A stretch of 64,000 nucleotides of DNA from Fortiea sp. LEGE XX443 (GCF_015206815.1 NZ_JADEXZ010000023.1:1-64000), one strand, 5' to 3'. Counted from the first letter of the stretch, positions 9,240 to 17,791 are shown. A program made the numbers and translations. The notes: a model not told the origin generated them from the letters alone.

Positions 9240-10570
9240 AGATAGCTTTTTATCATCCCAATCCTCGGAGCCAATTTGCTTGGAATTCTTTCCAAATCGG
9301 GCTTTTGATTTTTCCCATAGCCCCATTTTTAGGGTTTGTGGCGATGGCTTTGGCAGCTTTAATAACTGGGCTGCAACAACACCGGACAATTATTCGCCGC
9401 CCCCTGAATCGGGGATTTGCCCTTTTTGGTTTATTCCTCTTCATTGCAGCTGGATTTGCCGAGAATAAAACAGATGCTTTTCTAGGTTTATTTAATTTAC
9501 TACCTTACTTGTTTGTCTTTGCTGGCTTAAGTGCCTTGATTCAAACAATTGCCCAATTACGCCACATAGCTTGGATTTTAGTAATTGGTGCAGTACCTGT
9601 AGTAATTATGGGCTTTGGACAGTTATTTTTGGCTTGGGCTTGGAAATTACAATTTTTGTGGATTGTTTTGGATTGGGCGATCGCACCTGGAGGAGAACCA
9701 CCAGGACGGATGTCGGCTCTATTTATACATGCAAATCTGTTTGCTGCTTATTTAGCCATCGTTTTTACCCTAGGGTTAGGCTTGTGGTTAGAACAATGGC
9801 AATTAGGGATTAACAAGTTAAAAGTAAAAAGTCAAAATGCAAAAGATTCTTTTCCGTTTACTTTTTACTTCCTGACTTTTATTGTGATCGCCAGTTTTGC
9901 CGGTTTGATTTTAACCAACTCGCGTAACGGATGGGCGATCGCTATAATTGCCTGTTTAGCTTACGCACTTTATCAAGGTTGGCGCATCTTGGTTAGTGGC
10001 GTTGTTGCTGTCGTTACTACTATTCTTTTGGCAGCTTTTGCACCTTCCCCCATTGCCCAAGTTTTTCGCCAAGTTGTTCCGGCTTTCTTTTGGGCGCGGT
10101 TAAATGATGAAATGTATCCAGATCGACCAGTTGCTTTAATGCGAAAAACTCAGTGGGAGTTTGCCTGGTCTTTGGCACAGCAGCACCCTTTGACGGGTTG
10201 GGGTTTACGCAGTTTTACTGCACTCTACAAAGCCAACATGCAAATTGATTTAGGCCATCCTCATAACTTATTTTTAATGCTATGTGCAGAAACGGGATTT
10301 CCTACAACTCTTTTGTTTTGTGGTTTACTGGCTTGGATATTAATTGCAGGTATTCAACTTTTGCGGACATCCAATTATTTGACTAAAGCAGATAGGTTGG
10401 TATTCTTCAGTTATCTTGTCGTTTTTGTGGAATGGATGTTATTCAATACAGTGGATATCACTCTATTTGATTTCCGGGTGAATACACTCTCATGGTTATT
10501 TTTATCAGCTATTTCTGGAGTTGTGTTTCACCATCATCCAAACAACAAGCTTTTAGCAAATGAAAGCTAA
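9221..10570 (+). CDS. O-antigen ligase-like multi-spanning membrane protein
   Basis: A polytopic membrane protein of 449 residues with about ten hydrophobic helices. It has the Wzy/WaaL-family signature in the second half: a loop ending in HPLTGWGLRSF, then LGHPHNLFLMLCAETGFP, where the His and the HN dipeptide are typical of O-antigen ligase/polymerase periplasmic loops. LTNSRNGWAIAI is another conserved element. It likely acts in the inner membrane in glycan ligation or polymerisation, or bicarbonate/lipid-linked sugar handling as annotated for some relatives. Residues ~199-220 are polar and are encoded by a palindromic AAAAGT-type repeat inserted in frame (see repeat). It overlaps the YaaW-family gene by 19 bp. 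Confidence 0.82.
   Translation: MLGASLKIAFYHPNPRSQFAWNSFQIGLLIFPIAPFLGFVAMALAALITGLQQHRTIIRRPLNRGFALFGLFLFIAAGFAENKTDAFLGLFNLLPYLFVFAGLSALIQTIAQLRHIAWILVIGAVPVVIMGFGQLFLAWAWKLQFLWIVLDWAIAPGGEPPGRMSALFIHANLFAAYLAIVFTLGLGLWLEQWQLGINKLKVKSQNAKDSFPFTFYFLTFIVIASFAGLILTNSRNGWAIAIIACLAYALYQGWRILVSGVVAVVTTILLAAFAPSPIAQVFRQVVPAFFWARLNDEMYPDRPVALMRKTQWEFAWSLAQQHPLTGWGLRSFTALYKANMQIDLGHPHNLFLMLCAETGFPTTLLFCGLLAWILIAGIQLLRTSNYLTKADRLVFFSYLVVFVEWMLFNTVDITLFDFRVNTLSWLFLSAISGVVFHHHPNNKLLANES
9815..9882. repeat. Intergenic-type palindromic repeat inside a coding region
   Basis: The segment AAGTTAAAAGTAAAAAGTC is followed by TTTACTTTTTACTTCC and GACTTTT, making an imperfect inverted repeat. It closely resembles the AAAAGT/ACTTTT tandem repeats found between genes in this genome (for example 6177-6223 and 56403-56444). 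It lies wholly in frame and encodes a polar stretch between two membrane helices. Confidence 0.6.
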
Positions 10571-10724
10571 TAATATCAGCAATTTTGCTCAAAAACAGCA
10601 TACAATTGCTTAACTGCTTTTCAGTGCTTACACTGGCGGCATTTGTGTTTTTTAGTTAATAAAATTACTAGTAATTGTGGCTAATCACAAGTTAGCTACT
10701 GTTGCTGATAGTTGGGAAGGTGTA

Positions 10725-10749
10725 AGGACAACCCTTTTGGGGGTTTCCT
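10725..10749 (+). other. Short RNA hairpin upstream of a terminator
   Basis: AGGA(C)AACCC pairs with GGGTTTCCT around a TTTT-containing loop. It lies 8 bp before a second hairpin with a T tract. The two form a compact double-stem unit downstream of the O-antigen-ligase-like gene. It could be the 3' end of a small RNA, a processed 3' UTR, or part of the terminator region. Confidence 0.45.
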
Positions 10750-10756
10750 GCATGAC

Positions 10757-10783
10757 GGGCATCTAATCTTTAGATGCCCTTTT
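10757..10783 (+). terminator. Rho-independent terminator
   Basis: A perfect 10-bp stem GGGCATCTAA / TTAGATGCCC with a 3-base loop is followed by TTTT. It lies about 190 bp after the O-antigen-ligase-like stop and 68 bp before the next gene, so it separates the two transcription units. Confidence 0.85.
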
Positions 10784-10850
10784 GTATGTTTTATTTTTTA
10801 TCAGTTAAGCACTATTTTTTAATTTTATTAATCAGGGTATAAATTGTTAG

Positions 10851-11240
10851 ATGAAATCATTTTCTCAAGAATTTGCGCTCTTAACTTCTGCATTCGCTTT
10901 ATTGACTATCAATTTTGGGATTTCATTACCTGCTCAAGCTGCAATTTCATGTGAGCCAGGTACTGTAAATTATTATGCAAATAATTCCTTAGCTACTTGT
11001 TTGCTTACTCAGAATGTTAATGTTCAAGTTACCAGTTCTTTTGCGGGAACATATAATTTTCCTTGTAAAGCTAAAAGTTATATTTTATTTGATGAAAAAG
11101 GGCAGTTTCGTAGCTGTAAACTTTCAGAAAAAATTCAAATTAGAAAGGGTAATTTAATCGAGACTTGTCCGGCAGAATATAGGGTACAAGTTGCTGTTTC
11201 AGATACTGGCGTTTTCTCCATTACTTGTCAGCCCTACTAA
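10851..11240 (+). CDS. Small secreted cysteine-containing protein
   Basis: 129 residues. Residues 1-30 form a classical signal peptide: a charged start, hydrophobic core LLTSAFALLTINFGISL, and cleavage after PAQA or PAQAA. The mature part has six cysteines (for example ISCEPG, TCLLTQ, FPCKAK, RSCKLS, ETCPAE, ITCQPY) spaced through a probable beta-rich fold, which suggests three disulphides in the periplasm or outside the cell. No family recognised. It stands as a single gene between a terminator and ycf51. Confidence 0.68.
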   Translation: MKSFSQEFALLTSAFALLTINFGISLPAQAAISCEPGTVNYYANNSLATCLLTQNVNVQVTSSFAGTYNFPCKAKSYILFDEKGQFRSCKLSEKIQIRKGNLIETCPAEYRVQVAVSDTGVFSITCQPY

Positions 11241-11357
11241 TATTGTGCTGAGTAGAGTTGCTGAAAAATCAGAGAAGCAGCAACAGCATAAGTGTAAGCA
11301 CTCTGTAAAATGGTGGTGTCGGTAAATAACGCGAAGACACCCAAGTAGCCAATCTGT

Positions 11358-11879
11358 ATGCTCTCAACAGCTGATTTTCTTCAATACACCCAATGGTCGG
11401 GTATTGCCACATTGGTATTTGCTGCCCTAGCAGTGCTGGCTTTTATTTTTAAATGGGGCATCCGCTTTCGGCTGGTAGGTACAACTGGCTTTATGCTGGT
11501 GCTAACAGGCGGGTTATTTGCTCTATGTTTAGTGCCTTTGAGTCGCACAGTGATTCCAGGCGCAGAAAAATTTACACTGGTTTATGATAATGGTTCCACA
11601 CAAGCAGTAATTGCTATTTCACCAGAGATTTCACCCTCACAATTAGAGGCTACTCTCCGTCAAGCCGCCAGTAATTTATATTCCTATGGTCGCTTAGGTA
11701 GGAAAGGCGAAAATTATCTGACGATTCGCGCCCGTACCATTGTACATCCAGAACCTGGGGTTTCTGTACCACTTTATCTTGGTCAAATCAAACGCGCTCT
11801 AGCTTCGCGTGAAGATGGAGAGATAGCAATTGAGATTTATACAGATAAATTTGCTCAATTGCCAAAACCGACTGCTTAA
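11358..11879 (+). CDS. ycf51: Ycf51 family protein (DUF2518)
   Basis: The protein matches the Ycf51 family, found in cyanobacteria and in some algal plastid genomes. Two N-terminal membrane helices (SGIATLVFAALAVLAFIF and TTGFMLVLTGGLFALCLVPL) precede a soluble domain with FTLVYDNGSTQAVIAISPEIS and a basic SYGRLGRKGENYLTIRAR segment. At 173 residues it is the usual length. Function is not established; its conservation suggests a photosynthesis-related or thylakoid-membrane role. It is a single-gene unit with a hairpin just after the stop. Confidence 0.88.
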   Translation: MLSTADFLQYTQWSGIATLVFAALAVLAFIFKWGIRFRLVGTTGFMLVLTGGLFALCLVPLSRTVIPGAEKFTLVYDNGSTQAVIAISPEISPSQLEATLRQAASNLYSYGRLGRKGENYLTIRARTIVHPEPGVSVPLYLGQIKRALASREDGEIAIEIYTDKFAQLPKPTA

Positions 11880-11884
11880 CTAAA

Positions 11885-11928
11885 CAGAAAAATGTTGGAC
11901 AGCCTATTTTTCGTTCAGCATTTTTCTG
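11885..11928 (+). terminator. Hairpin after ycf51
   Basis: CAGAAAAATGTTGGAC pairs with GTTCAGCATTTTTCTG (two G-U or mismatched pairs), starting 6 bp past the ycf51 stop. The long stem fits a transcription end, though the following T tract is weak. Confidence 0.55.
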
Positions 11929-11929
11929 C

Positions 11930-12288
11930 CTATCTCAATTGAGATTCTGTTACATCTATCACCAAGGAGGCGATCGCATTTCCCAAATTGTTGCAGTATT
12001 TCTTTCTTCTATCTAAACAGGTTTTTTTTGTACTTAATTCAGCCTAATTTATTAAGTATATTCCCAGATAAATAAAGTCATGTTTTAGTTATATGGAAGA
12101 CATTAATTTTTATTGTATTTGACTATACAATAAAAATTATTTTTAGATTAATATATTATTTACCAATTCCATCAACGGAAAAATTTTTAGTAGGTGATGG
12201 TGAGTTTTGTTGATAGGTGGCTGCCTTCTGCGAATATATGTAATTCTACTAGCATCAATAAAAATCCAGGTTTTGCCTAACTAGTTAT
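11930..12288. other. Gene-free spacer upstream of the Fe-alcohol dehydrogenase
   Basis: About 360 bp of AT-rich sequence with one HIP1 octamer near 11972. No open frame or clear repeat is visible. It probably carries the promoter of the following gene, but I cannot mark a specific site. Confidence 0.4.
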
Positions 12289-13476
12289 ATGCCTCATCAA
12301 TCCACTACTACTTCGTCTACTCAAACATCTAGTACTTTATCAGCACTGGCGATCGCGCCGGCAAAAGTGATTCGGGGAGCGGGAGTGTTGCAAACAGCAC
12401 CAGCCGAGATTTCTCACTTAGGCAGTCGTCCCTTAATTGTTGTCGGCAATCGCACTCTGGCTATTACCCAGAATAATTTACTACCAATTTTAGAAAAACA
12501 ACAGTTGCACACTGCCCAAGCTTCCTATGGTGCAGATTGTTCAGAAGCTAGTTTGAAATCTTTAAAGAAGGCAGCTAAGGAACACAAAGCCGATGTAATT
12601 ATTGGTGTTGGTGGCGGTAAAGCATTGGATACAGCCAAACTAGTTGCTCATCACTTGCAGTTGCCGGTGGTGACAATTCCCACTTCTGCGGCTACCTGTG
12701 CAGCTTGGACTGCCCTTTCTAATGTGTATTCTCAGGCAGGAGCTTTTTTATATGATGTGGCGCTGTCTCGCTGTCCCGACTTATTGATTTTGGACTACGA
12801 TTTGATTCAAACAGCACCACAACGAACATTAGTAGCAGGAATTGGTGATGCGATCGCCAAATGGTATGAAGCCTCAGTGAGTAGCGGACACTTACAGCAA
12901 ACCCTCATTATTGCCGCAGTCCAACAGGCAAGAGTTTTGCGCGATATTTTATTTCAGAAGTCAGCCGCCGCTTTGCAACAACCAGGCAGTGAAGTATGGC
13001 AAGAAGTTGTCGATGCTACCGTTTTACTAGCGGGAGTGATTGGGGGATTGGGTGGGGCGCAGTGTCGCACTGTTGCGGCCCATGCCGTACATAATGGGTT
13101 AACGCACATTGCTGGACATAGCAGCATCCACGGGGAAAAAGTTGCCTATGGTATCTTGGTGCAACTGCGTTTAGAAGAAATGATCCTGGGTAATCAGTTG
13201 GCAACTACTGCACGACAACAGTTATTGAAATTTTACGCAGAGATTGGCTTGCCTCAAAAATTAGATGATTTGGAATTAGGCAATATCAAATTAAGCGAGT
13301 TACAAACAGCTGCGGAAATTGCCCTAGCACCAAATTCTGACATTCATCGACTACCGTTTAAAGTAGCGCTGGAACAACTGATGGCAGCAATGATTTCTAC
13401 TACCGCACCGACAGACAGCAGAGAATCAAGTCATCGAGTTTCTATCAGGACAATTGATGATGAAATTGAGGAGTAA
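12289..13476 (+). CDS. Iron-containing alcohol dehydrogenase (GldA/G1PDH-like)
   Basis: Group III alcohol dehydrogenase fold. The nucleotide-binding signature IIGVGGGKALDTAKLVA lies around residue 105, followed by VVTIPTSAATCAAWTALS. The three metal ligands expected in this family are visible: Asp in GIGDAIAKWYEA, His in HAVHNGLTHI, and His in SSIHGEKVAYG. Such enzymes interconvert polyols and aldehydes or ketones with NAD(P)H, as in glycerol or glycerol-1-phosphate dehydrogenases. The substrate cannot be read from sequence. It is followed 188 bp later by an aminotransferase on the same strand, and the nearby hopanoid genes make an aldose-to-polyol reduction a plausible role (inference). The first ~15 residues are a Ser/Thr-rich non-conserved tail. 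Confidence 0.85.
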   Translation: MPHQSTTTSSTQTSSTLSALAIAPAKVIRGAGVLQTAPAEISHLGSRPLIVVGNRTLAITQNNLLPILEKQQLHTAQASYGADCSEASLKSLKKAAKEHKADVIIGVGGGKALDTAKLVAHHLQLPVVTIPTSAATCAAWTALSNVYSQAGAFLYDVALSRCPDLLILDYDLIQTAPQRTLVAGIGDAIAKWYEASVSSGHLQQTLIIAAVQQARVLRDILFQKSAAALQQPGSEVWQEVVDATVLLAGVIGGLGGAQCRTVAAHAVHNGLTHIAGHSSIHGEKVAYGILVQLRLEEMILGNQLATTARQQLLKFYAEIGLPQKLDDLELGNIKLSELQTAAEIALAPNSDIHRLPFKVALEQLMAAMISTTAPTDSRESSHRVSIRTIDDEIEE

Positions 13477-13664
13477 ACTACTTCCAGCTTGCAGTATGAA
13501 CTTTATTTTTTATTTTTTGCTAAATATACTACGCAAAACTGGAAGATTAGACAACGCCATGTTTTGCTAACTAGTTATTTTTTCAAACTTATCCACAGCA
13601 GCCAACTGTGGTGCATTGGAGATATTTCACTCACAAACCAACTGTATCAAGAAGTGGTACATAA

Positions 13665-14876
13665 ATGACACTGAATTGGATTGCCCCAGCAGAACGCATA
13701 CAAAAACTGCCTGCTTATGTATTTGCCCGTCTAGATGAACTGAAAGCTAAGGCGCGGGAACAAGGACTGGATTTAATTGATTTGGGCATGGGGAACCCGG
13801 ATGGCCCCACACCGCAACCAGTGGTAGAAGCTGCGATCGCGGCTTTGCAAAATCCCGCTAATCATGGTTATCCGCCCTTTGAAGGCACGGCAAGTTTTCG
13901 CCGTGCTATCACCAATTGGTACAATCGCCGCTATGGTGTGGTGCTTGATCCCGATAGCGAAGCCTTACCACTACTCGGTTCTAAAGAGGGATTGGGACAT
14001 CTGGCAATGGCCTATATCAACCCTGGTGATGTAGTTTTAGTTCCTTCACCAGCCTATCCTGCCCATTTTCGCGGGCCTGTAATTGCTGGGGCGCAAGTCC
14101 ACAACTTGATTCTCAAACCAGAGAATGACTGGTTAATAGATTTAGCTGCGATTCCTGAAGAAGTTGCCCAAAAAGCCAAAATTCTTTATTTCAATTATCC
14201 CAGTAATCCCACCGCTGCCACTGCTCCGCGCGAATTTTTTGCAGAAATTGTTGCCTTCGCCCGTAAATATGAAATTATGCTGGTGCATGACTTGTGCTAT
14301 GCCGAGTTAGCTTTTGATGGTTATCAACCCACCAGTTTGTTAGAAATTCCTGGCGCGAAAGAAATAGGTGTGGAGTTTCATACCTTATCCAAAACTTACA
14401 ACATGGCTGGTTGGCGGGTAGGCTTTGTGGTGGGTAACAGCCAAATTATCCAGGGTTTGCGGACGCTAAAAACTAACTTAGATTACGGCATTTTTGCGGC
14501 TTTACAAACAGCTGCTGAAACCGCCCTACAATTGCCAGATGTATATTTGCATGAAGTCCAACAGCGTTACCGCAGCCGCCGCGACTTCCTAATTCAAGGA
14601 TTAGGAGAATTGGGTTGGGATATTCCCAAAACTAAGGCAACAATGTATCTGTGGGTAAAATGTCCTGTGGGTATGAGTTCCACAGATTTTGCCTTGAGTG
14701 TATTACAACAAACAGGCGTGGTTCTGACTCCAGGTAATGCCTTTGGGGTTGCGGGTGAAGGGTATGTGCGGATCAGTTTGATTGCAGATTGCGATCGCTT
14801 GGGCGAAGCTTTACATCGCTTTAAACAAGCTGGTATCTCATATCAATCTGAAGCATTAGTTTCTGTGCCACTTTAA
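13665..14876 (+). CDS. Class I/II PLP-dependent aminotransferase (AspC/AlaC/DapL-like)
   Basis: Fold-type I aminotransferase of about 400 residues. Visible motifs include IDLGMGNPDGPTP near the start, HGYPPFEGTASFRRAI, NYPSNPTAATAP with the substrate and cofactor-binding Asn, HDLCYAELAFDG with the cofactor-contacting Asp and Tyr, and HTLSKTYNMAGWRVGF, which holds the Schiff-base Lys. GYVRISL near the end has the carboxylate-binding Arg. Cyanobacterial homologues are annotated as aspartate aminotransferase or LL-diaminopimelate aminotransferase-like; the substrate is not certain. Terminated by a hairpin 30 bp after the stop. Confidence 0.9.
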   Translation: MTLNWIAPAERIQKLPAYVFARLDELKAKAREQGLDLIDLGMGNPDGPTPQPVVEAAIAALQNPANHGYPPFEGTASFRRAITNWYNRRYGVVLDPDSEALPLLGSKEGLGHLAMAYINPGDVVLVPSPAYPAHFRGPVIAGAQVHNLILKPENDWLIDLAAIPEEVAQKAKILYFNYPSNPTAATAPREFFAEIVAFARKYEIMLVHDLCYAELAFDGYQPTSLLEIPGAKEIGVEFHTLSKTYNMAGWRVGFVVGNSQIIQGLRTLKTNLDYGIFAALQTAAETALQLPDVYLHEVQQRYRSRRDFLIQGLGELGWDIPKTKATMYLWVKCPVGMSSTDFALSVLQQTGVVLTPGNAFGVAGEGYVRISLIADCDRLGEALHRFKQAGISYQSEALVSVPL

Positions 14877-14904
14877 TAAGTGACCGCAGATATTATTATC
14901 AAAG

Positions 14905-14928
14905 CCCCCACTAAACTATAGTAGGGGG
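14905..14928 (+). terminator. Terminator after the aminotransferase
   Basis: CCCCCACTA pairs with TAGT-A-GGGGG (one bulged A) around a 5-base loop, 28 bp after the stop. The sequence afterwards is TT-rich but without a long T run. Confidence 0.6.
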
Positions 14929-15523
14929 TTAGCTTCATAAATCATTCCAGTCCTAATGTTCGCTACTTTGGGAAAGTCGCTAATACCAATTTTAGATTTT
15001 GAATTCAAAGCCTTGATTAATAGGCTATTTCAGAATTCTAAAACAATAATCCCTAGGTCAATTGGGTAGTAGAGGATTTTATTGTGCGATTAAACAATCG
15101 TTTGTTAAGTTGTAAAATCTTGTCCGCAAAGCTACTTTGTCAGGAGCTAAATTTGCTCCTATAGTCTACAGTAAGCCACTTTGTGGGCATCTACAGGCAT
15201 CCGTATCAATTGACTCATAGCTACTGAATAACTAGGTGATATAAAATCCCGAATTTTAGCATAATTGTTTATATTTATGGCAAAAAATTATGCTTGCTTG
15301 AGATATCAAATCACATAGAACAAATTTCAGCAACCAAAGTCCTATATACTAGACATGACTTTAATGAGTTTGAATTTTTCGTTAACTATGATACAAAGAC
15401 TATTAATCTTGAGATGAAATACTAGCGCATCTAAAGATTTTCAGATTGAGTAAAAACTATATCCCGTATCATCAAAAAACTTTCAACTGCATGTGGTGTA
15501 AAAACTCAGAGGGGAGTGGAAAC
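14929..15523. other. Gene-free spacer upstream of the squalene/phytoene-synthase gene
   Basis: About 590 bp. No convincing gene is seen. An in-frame extension of the next gene reaches back to 15446 but is not conserved. The segment is AT-rich and includes short imperfect palindromes around 15040 and 15100. It likely holds the promoter. Confidence 0.4.
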
Positions 15524-16354
15524 ATGGATTTACGTGGTGATGCCTTGCAAATCCTCAAAGAAACTAGTCGAACTTTTTATATTCCAATTAGTATTTTACC
15601 GTCAGGATTGCAAGAAGCCGTCGCATCAGCATACTTGTGTATGCGTGCCATTGATGAAATCGAAGATCATCCAGAACTAGATAATTCGACAAAGGCACAA
15701 CTGTTACATAAGATTAGTTTGACATTACAAGCAGGAGTTGATGGCTTTGCAGTTGATGCTTTCTCCGTAGGATTTAGCGGCTATGAAGATACTTTAGCAG
15801 AAGTGACTTTGAGGGTAAGGGAATGGTCATTATTAGCCCCTGAGACTATTGCACCACGGATTTGGGATGCAACCGCAGCAATGGCTGATCGGATGGCTTA
15901 TTGGGCAGAAAGAAATTGGAAAATTGAAACAGAGTCTGATTTGGATCGTTATACCTTTGGGGTTGCAGGTGCAGTTGGGTTGTTACTCTCCGATTTATGG
16001 ACTTGGTACGATGGAACGCAAACCAACCGAACTATGGCAATTGGCTTTGGTCGTGGCTTACAATCTGTGAACATCTTACGCAACCATATTGAAGATTTGG
16101 GACGCGGTGTAGACTTCTTTCCAGAGGGTTGGACTGTAGTCAATATGCAGGAGTATGCACTACGTAATTTAGCGTTAGCGGATGCTTATACTCAGGCTTT
16201 ACCAGATGGCCCTGCTTTAAACTTTTGTCAAATTCCATTGACTTTAGCACATGGTACTATTAGCGCCCTAGCTAATGGTAAAGAAAAACTTAGCCGCAGT
16301 GATGTAATTGCACTCCTCGAACAACTAAGTGGTGTGAATGTCAAAGCCAGCTAA
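15524..16354 (+). CDS. Squalene/phytoene synthase family protein
   Basis: Trans-isoprenyl diphosphate head-to-head condensing fold. Numbering from the chosen start, the first Asp-rich motif is RAIDEIED (D44-D48). The second conserved helix reads NILRNHIED (residues 183-191), where the usual family motif is NIxRDxxED, so the first Asp of the second Mg2+-binding motif is Asn. The start at 15524 follows GGGGAGTGG and gives 276 residues; an upstream ATG at 15446 would add 26 unconserved residues. Squalene synthase activity would feed hopanoid synthesis (hpnA and hpnH are 3-5 kb away), but it is not clear that this copy is the housekeeping enzyme. Confidence 0.78.
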   Translation: MDLRGDALQILKETSRTFYIPISILPSGLQEAVASAYLCMRAIDEIEDHPELDNSTKAQLLHKISLTLQAGVDGFAVDAFSVGFSGYEDTLAEVTLRVREWSLLAPETIAPRIWDATAAMADRMAYWAERNWKIETESDLDRYTFGVAGAVGLLLSDLWTWYDGTQTNRTMAIGFGRGLQSVNILRNHIEDLGRGVDFFPEGWTVVNMQEYALRNLALADAYTQALPDGPALNFCQIPLTLAHGTISALANGKEKLSRSDVIALLEQLSGVNVKAS

Positions 16355-16495
16355 AAACCTTGATAACTAGTATCGATTCAGTAAGTTCAAGTTTAATAGT
16401 GCTGATTTTAGATCGTGGTGTATTTTGGTTATTAGCCCAAAGTTTTAACTACATCGTAAATCTCAAAAAGCTATGACTTCTACAAATCGGTATAT

Positions 16496-16571
16496 GTCAT
16501 TGCGATCGCAATTTAGTTTAGGAAAGCAATCTCTTCCAGACGGAGATTGCTTTCCTATTGGGCGCAATGAC
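16496..16571. repeat. Nested palindromic dispersed repeat
   Basis: Outer arms GTCATTGCG and CGCAATGAC enclose a perfect 14-bp inner stem, AGGAAAGCAATCTC / GAGATTGCTTTCCT (16520-16533 with 16543-16556). TCATTGCG-CAATGA hairpins of this kind are widespread between genes in filamentous cyanobacteria. It lies between two convergent genes and may also serve as a terminator. Confidence 0.7.
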
Positions 16572-16603
16572 GCTTTTTTTGCTAAAAAATACCTTGCTCA
16601 AAT

Positions 16604-16975
16604 TTAGGAAGTAGTGAGGGCGTATTTTTGGAAGTCTTCTAAAGAACAGACTTCCAAAGCCCTAGCATGGGTAGCTTCCAGAACTACAGGTGGTGCAACA
16701 CCCGCATCCATTGCTTCTTGCCAACGCGCTGCACATAAACACCAGCGATCGCCTGGCTGTAATCCAGGAAAATTATATTCAGGAAAGGCAGTGCTGAGGT
16801 CATTGCCGCGTAATTTGGTAAACTCTAAAAATTCTGCTGTCACAGAAGCACAAACAACGTGCATCCCAAAATCTTGACCACCTGTATTACAATACCCATC
16901 ACGGTAATACCCAGTCATGGGAGAAGTGCAGCAAACTTCTAAGTCTGTACCTAGGACATTTTTCGCCTCTGACAT
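16604..16975 (-). CDS. DUF2237 family protein
   Basis: 123 residues that match the DUF2237 family throughout: NVLGTDLEVCCTSPMTGYYRDGYCNTGGQDFGMHVVCA at the N-terminus, and GLQPGDRWCLCAARWQEA in the middle. The conserved cysteines (CC, YCNTG, VCA, WCLCA) and the acidic residue pattern are characteristic. Homologues are small soluble proteins of unknown function found across bacteria and plants. It is a single gene convergent with the squalene/phytoene-synthase-family gene. Confidence 0.88.
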   Translation of the reverse strand: MSEAKNVLGTDLEVCCTSPMTGYYRDGYCNTGGQDFGMHVVCASVTAEFLEFTKLRGNDLSTAFPEYNFPGLQPGDRWCLCAARWQEAMDAGVAPPVVLEATHARALEVCSLEDFQKYALTTS

Positions 16976-17068
16976 TTTTATTTCCTTAGTAATGTTATGA
17001 ATGGCGATCGCATAGCTAGATGCAAAAGTAGCCTATTTTTAAGGTAAAGGTAAATTCTGAATTCTGTT

Positions 17069-17791
17069 TTAAATCGTATCGGGATCTATATTTAACTCTC
17101 GTAATTTTGCTGCCAAGCGATTAGCTTTTTCTTGTGCCTGTGCAGTTTGTGCTTGTGCCTGTGCAGCTTGTGCTTGTGCTTGTGTAGCAGTTTCTTGAAG
17201 CGTTGGTACTAATTTGCCATCTGGTGTAAACCAGCGTAATAATTCCTGATCTACCCCCAAATATAACCCTAATTGTTCACTCCACAAATGTCCTTGAGCA
17301 TTTGCTTGTAGAGGTTGATATTTTCCATCTACTAAATGAAACCCGGCGAATTCTTGTGTGTAAGGATCATACCAAAAATAATCTGGTGTCCGAAAAGTAT
17401 CTTGATAAATTTCTTTCTTTAAACCTTTGTCTATTTTCGCTGTTGATTCCGACAAAATTTCTATAATTAAGTTGGGGTATTTACCATTTTCTTCCCACAC
17501 GACCCAACTTTTTCGGGTTTTGAGTTCTGTTCCTAATACTACAAAAAAGTCTGGCCCGCGAAAATATTCTGATTTCTTTTGGTGTGGACTGTAGTAAATA
17601 GTCAGATTTCCCGCTGCATAGAAATCTTGTCTATCTTGCCACAGCCATTTTAAACATTGGATTAAAAGCGTGATTTGCTCTAGATGTAGTTCACTTTCCA
17701 AGGGAGGTTCGTCACTGTATAAATCACCAGGGGGAAATATTACATCTTGCGAGATGTCTGCTTGAGGATTTAATTCTTGAGCTATGGTCAT
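17069..17791 (-). CDS. Uma2 family (DUF820) PD-(D/E)XK nuclease-like protein
   Basis: Uma2/DUF820 proteins are very abundant in cyanobacteria and have a restriction-endonuclease-like fold of unknown cellular role. Expected elements are present: FRGPDFFVVLG with the first catalytic Asp, then PNLIIEILSEST with the Glu of the PD-(D/E)XK core, then KKEIYQD and YFWYDPYTQEFAGFHL. The C-terminal ~40 residues are an Ala-Gln repeat tail (TQAQAQAAQAQAQ and so on) encoded by a GCTTGTGC-like tandem repeat, a coiled-coil tail common in this family. 240 residues, normal length. Single gene. Confidence 0.88.
   Translation of the reverse strand: MTIAQELNPQADISQDVIFPPGDLYSDEPPLESELHLEQITLLIQCLKWLWQDRQDFYAAGNLTIYYSPHQKKSEYFRGPDFFVVLGTELKTRKSWVVWEENGKYPNLIIEILSESTAKIDKGLKKEIYQDTFRTPDYFWYDPYTQEFAGFHLVDGKYQPLQANAQGHLWSEQLGLYLGVDQELLRWFTPDGKLVPTLQETATQAQAQAAQAQAQTAQAQEKANRLAAKLRELNIDPDTI

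Noticed and set aside
15446-15523. Longer N-terminus of the squalene/phytoene-synthase-family protein
   Set aside because: The 26 extra residues are not family-like and the internal ATG at 15524 has a GGGGAGTGG ribosome-binding site.
17139-17200. CRISPR-like short repeats at the Uma2 gene end
   Set aside because: The repeats are in the coding frame (Ala-Gln tail), with no spacers between; a simple coding repeat.
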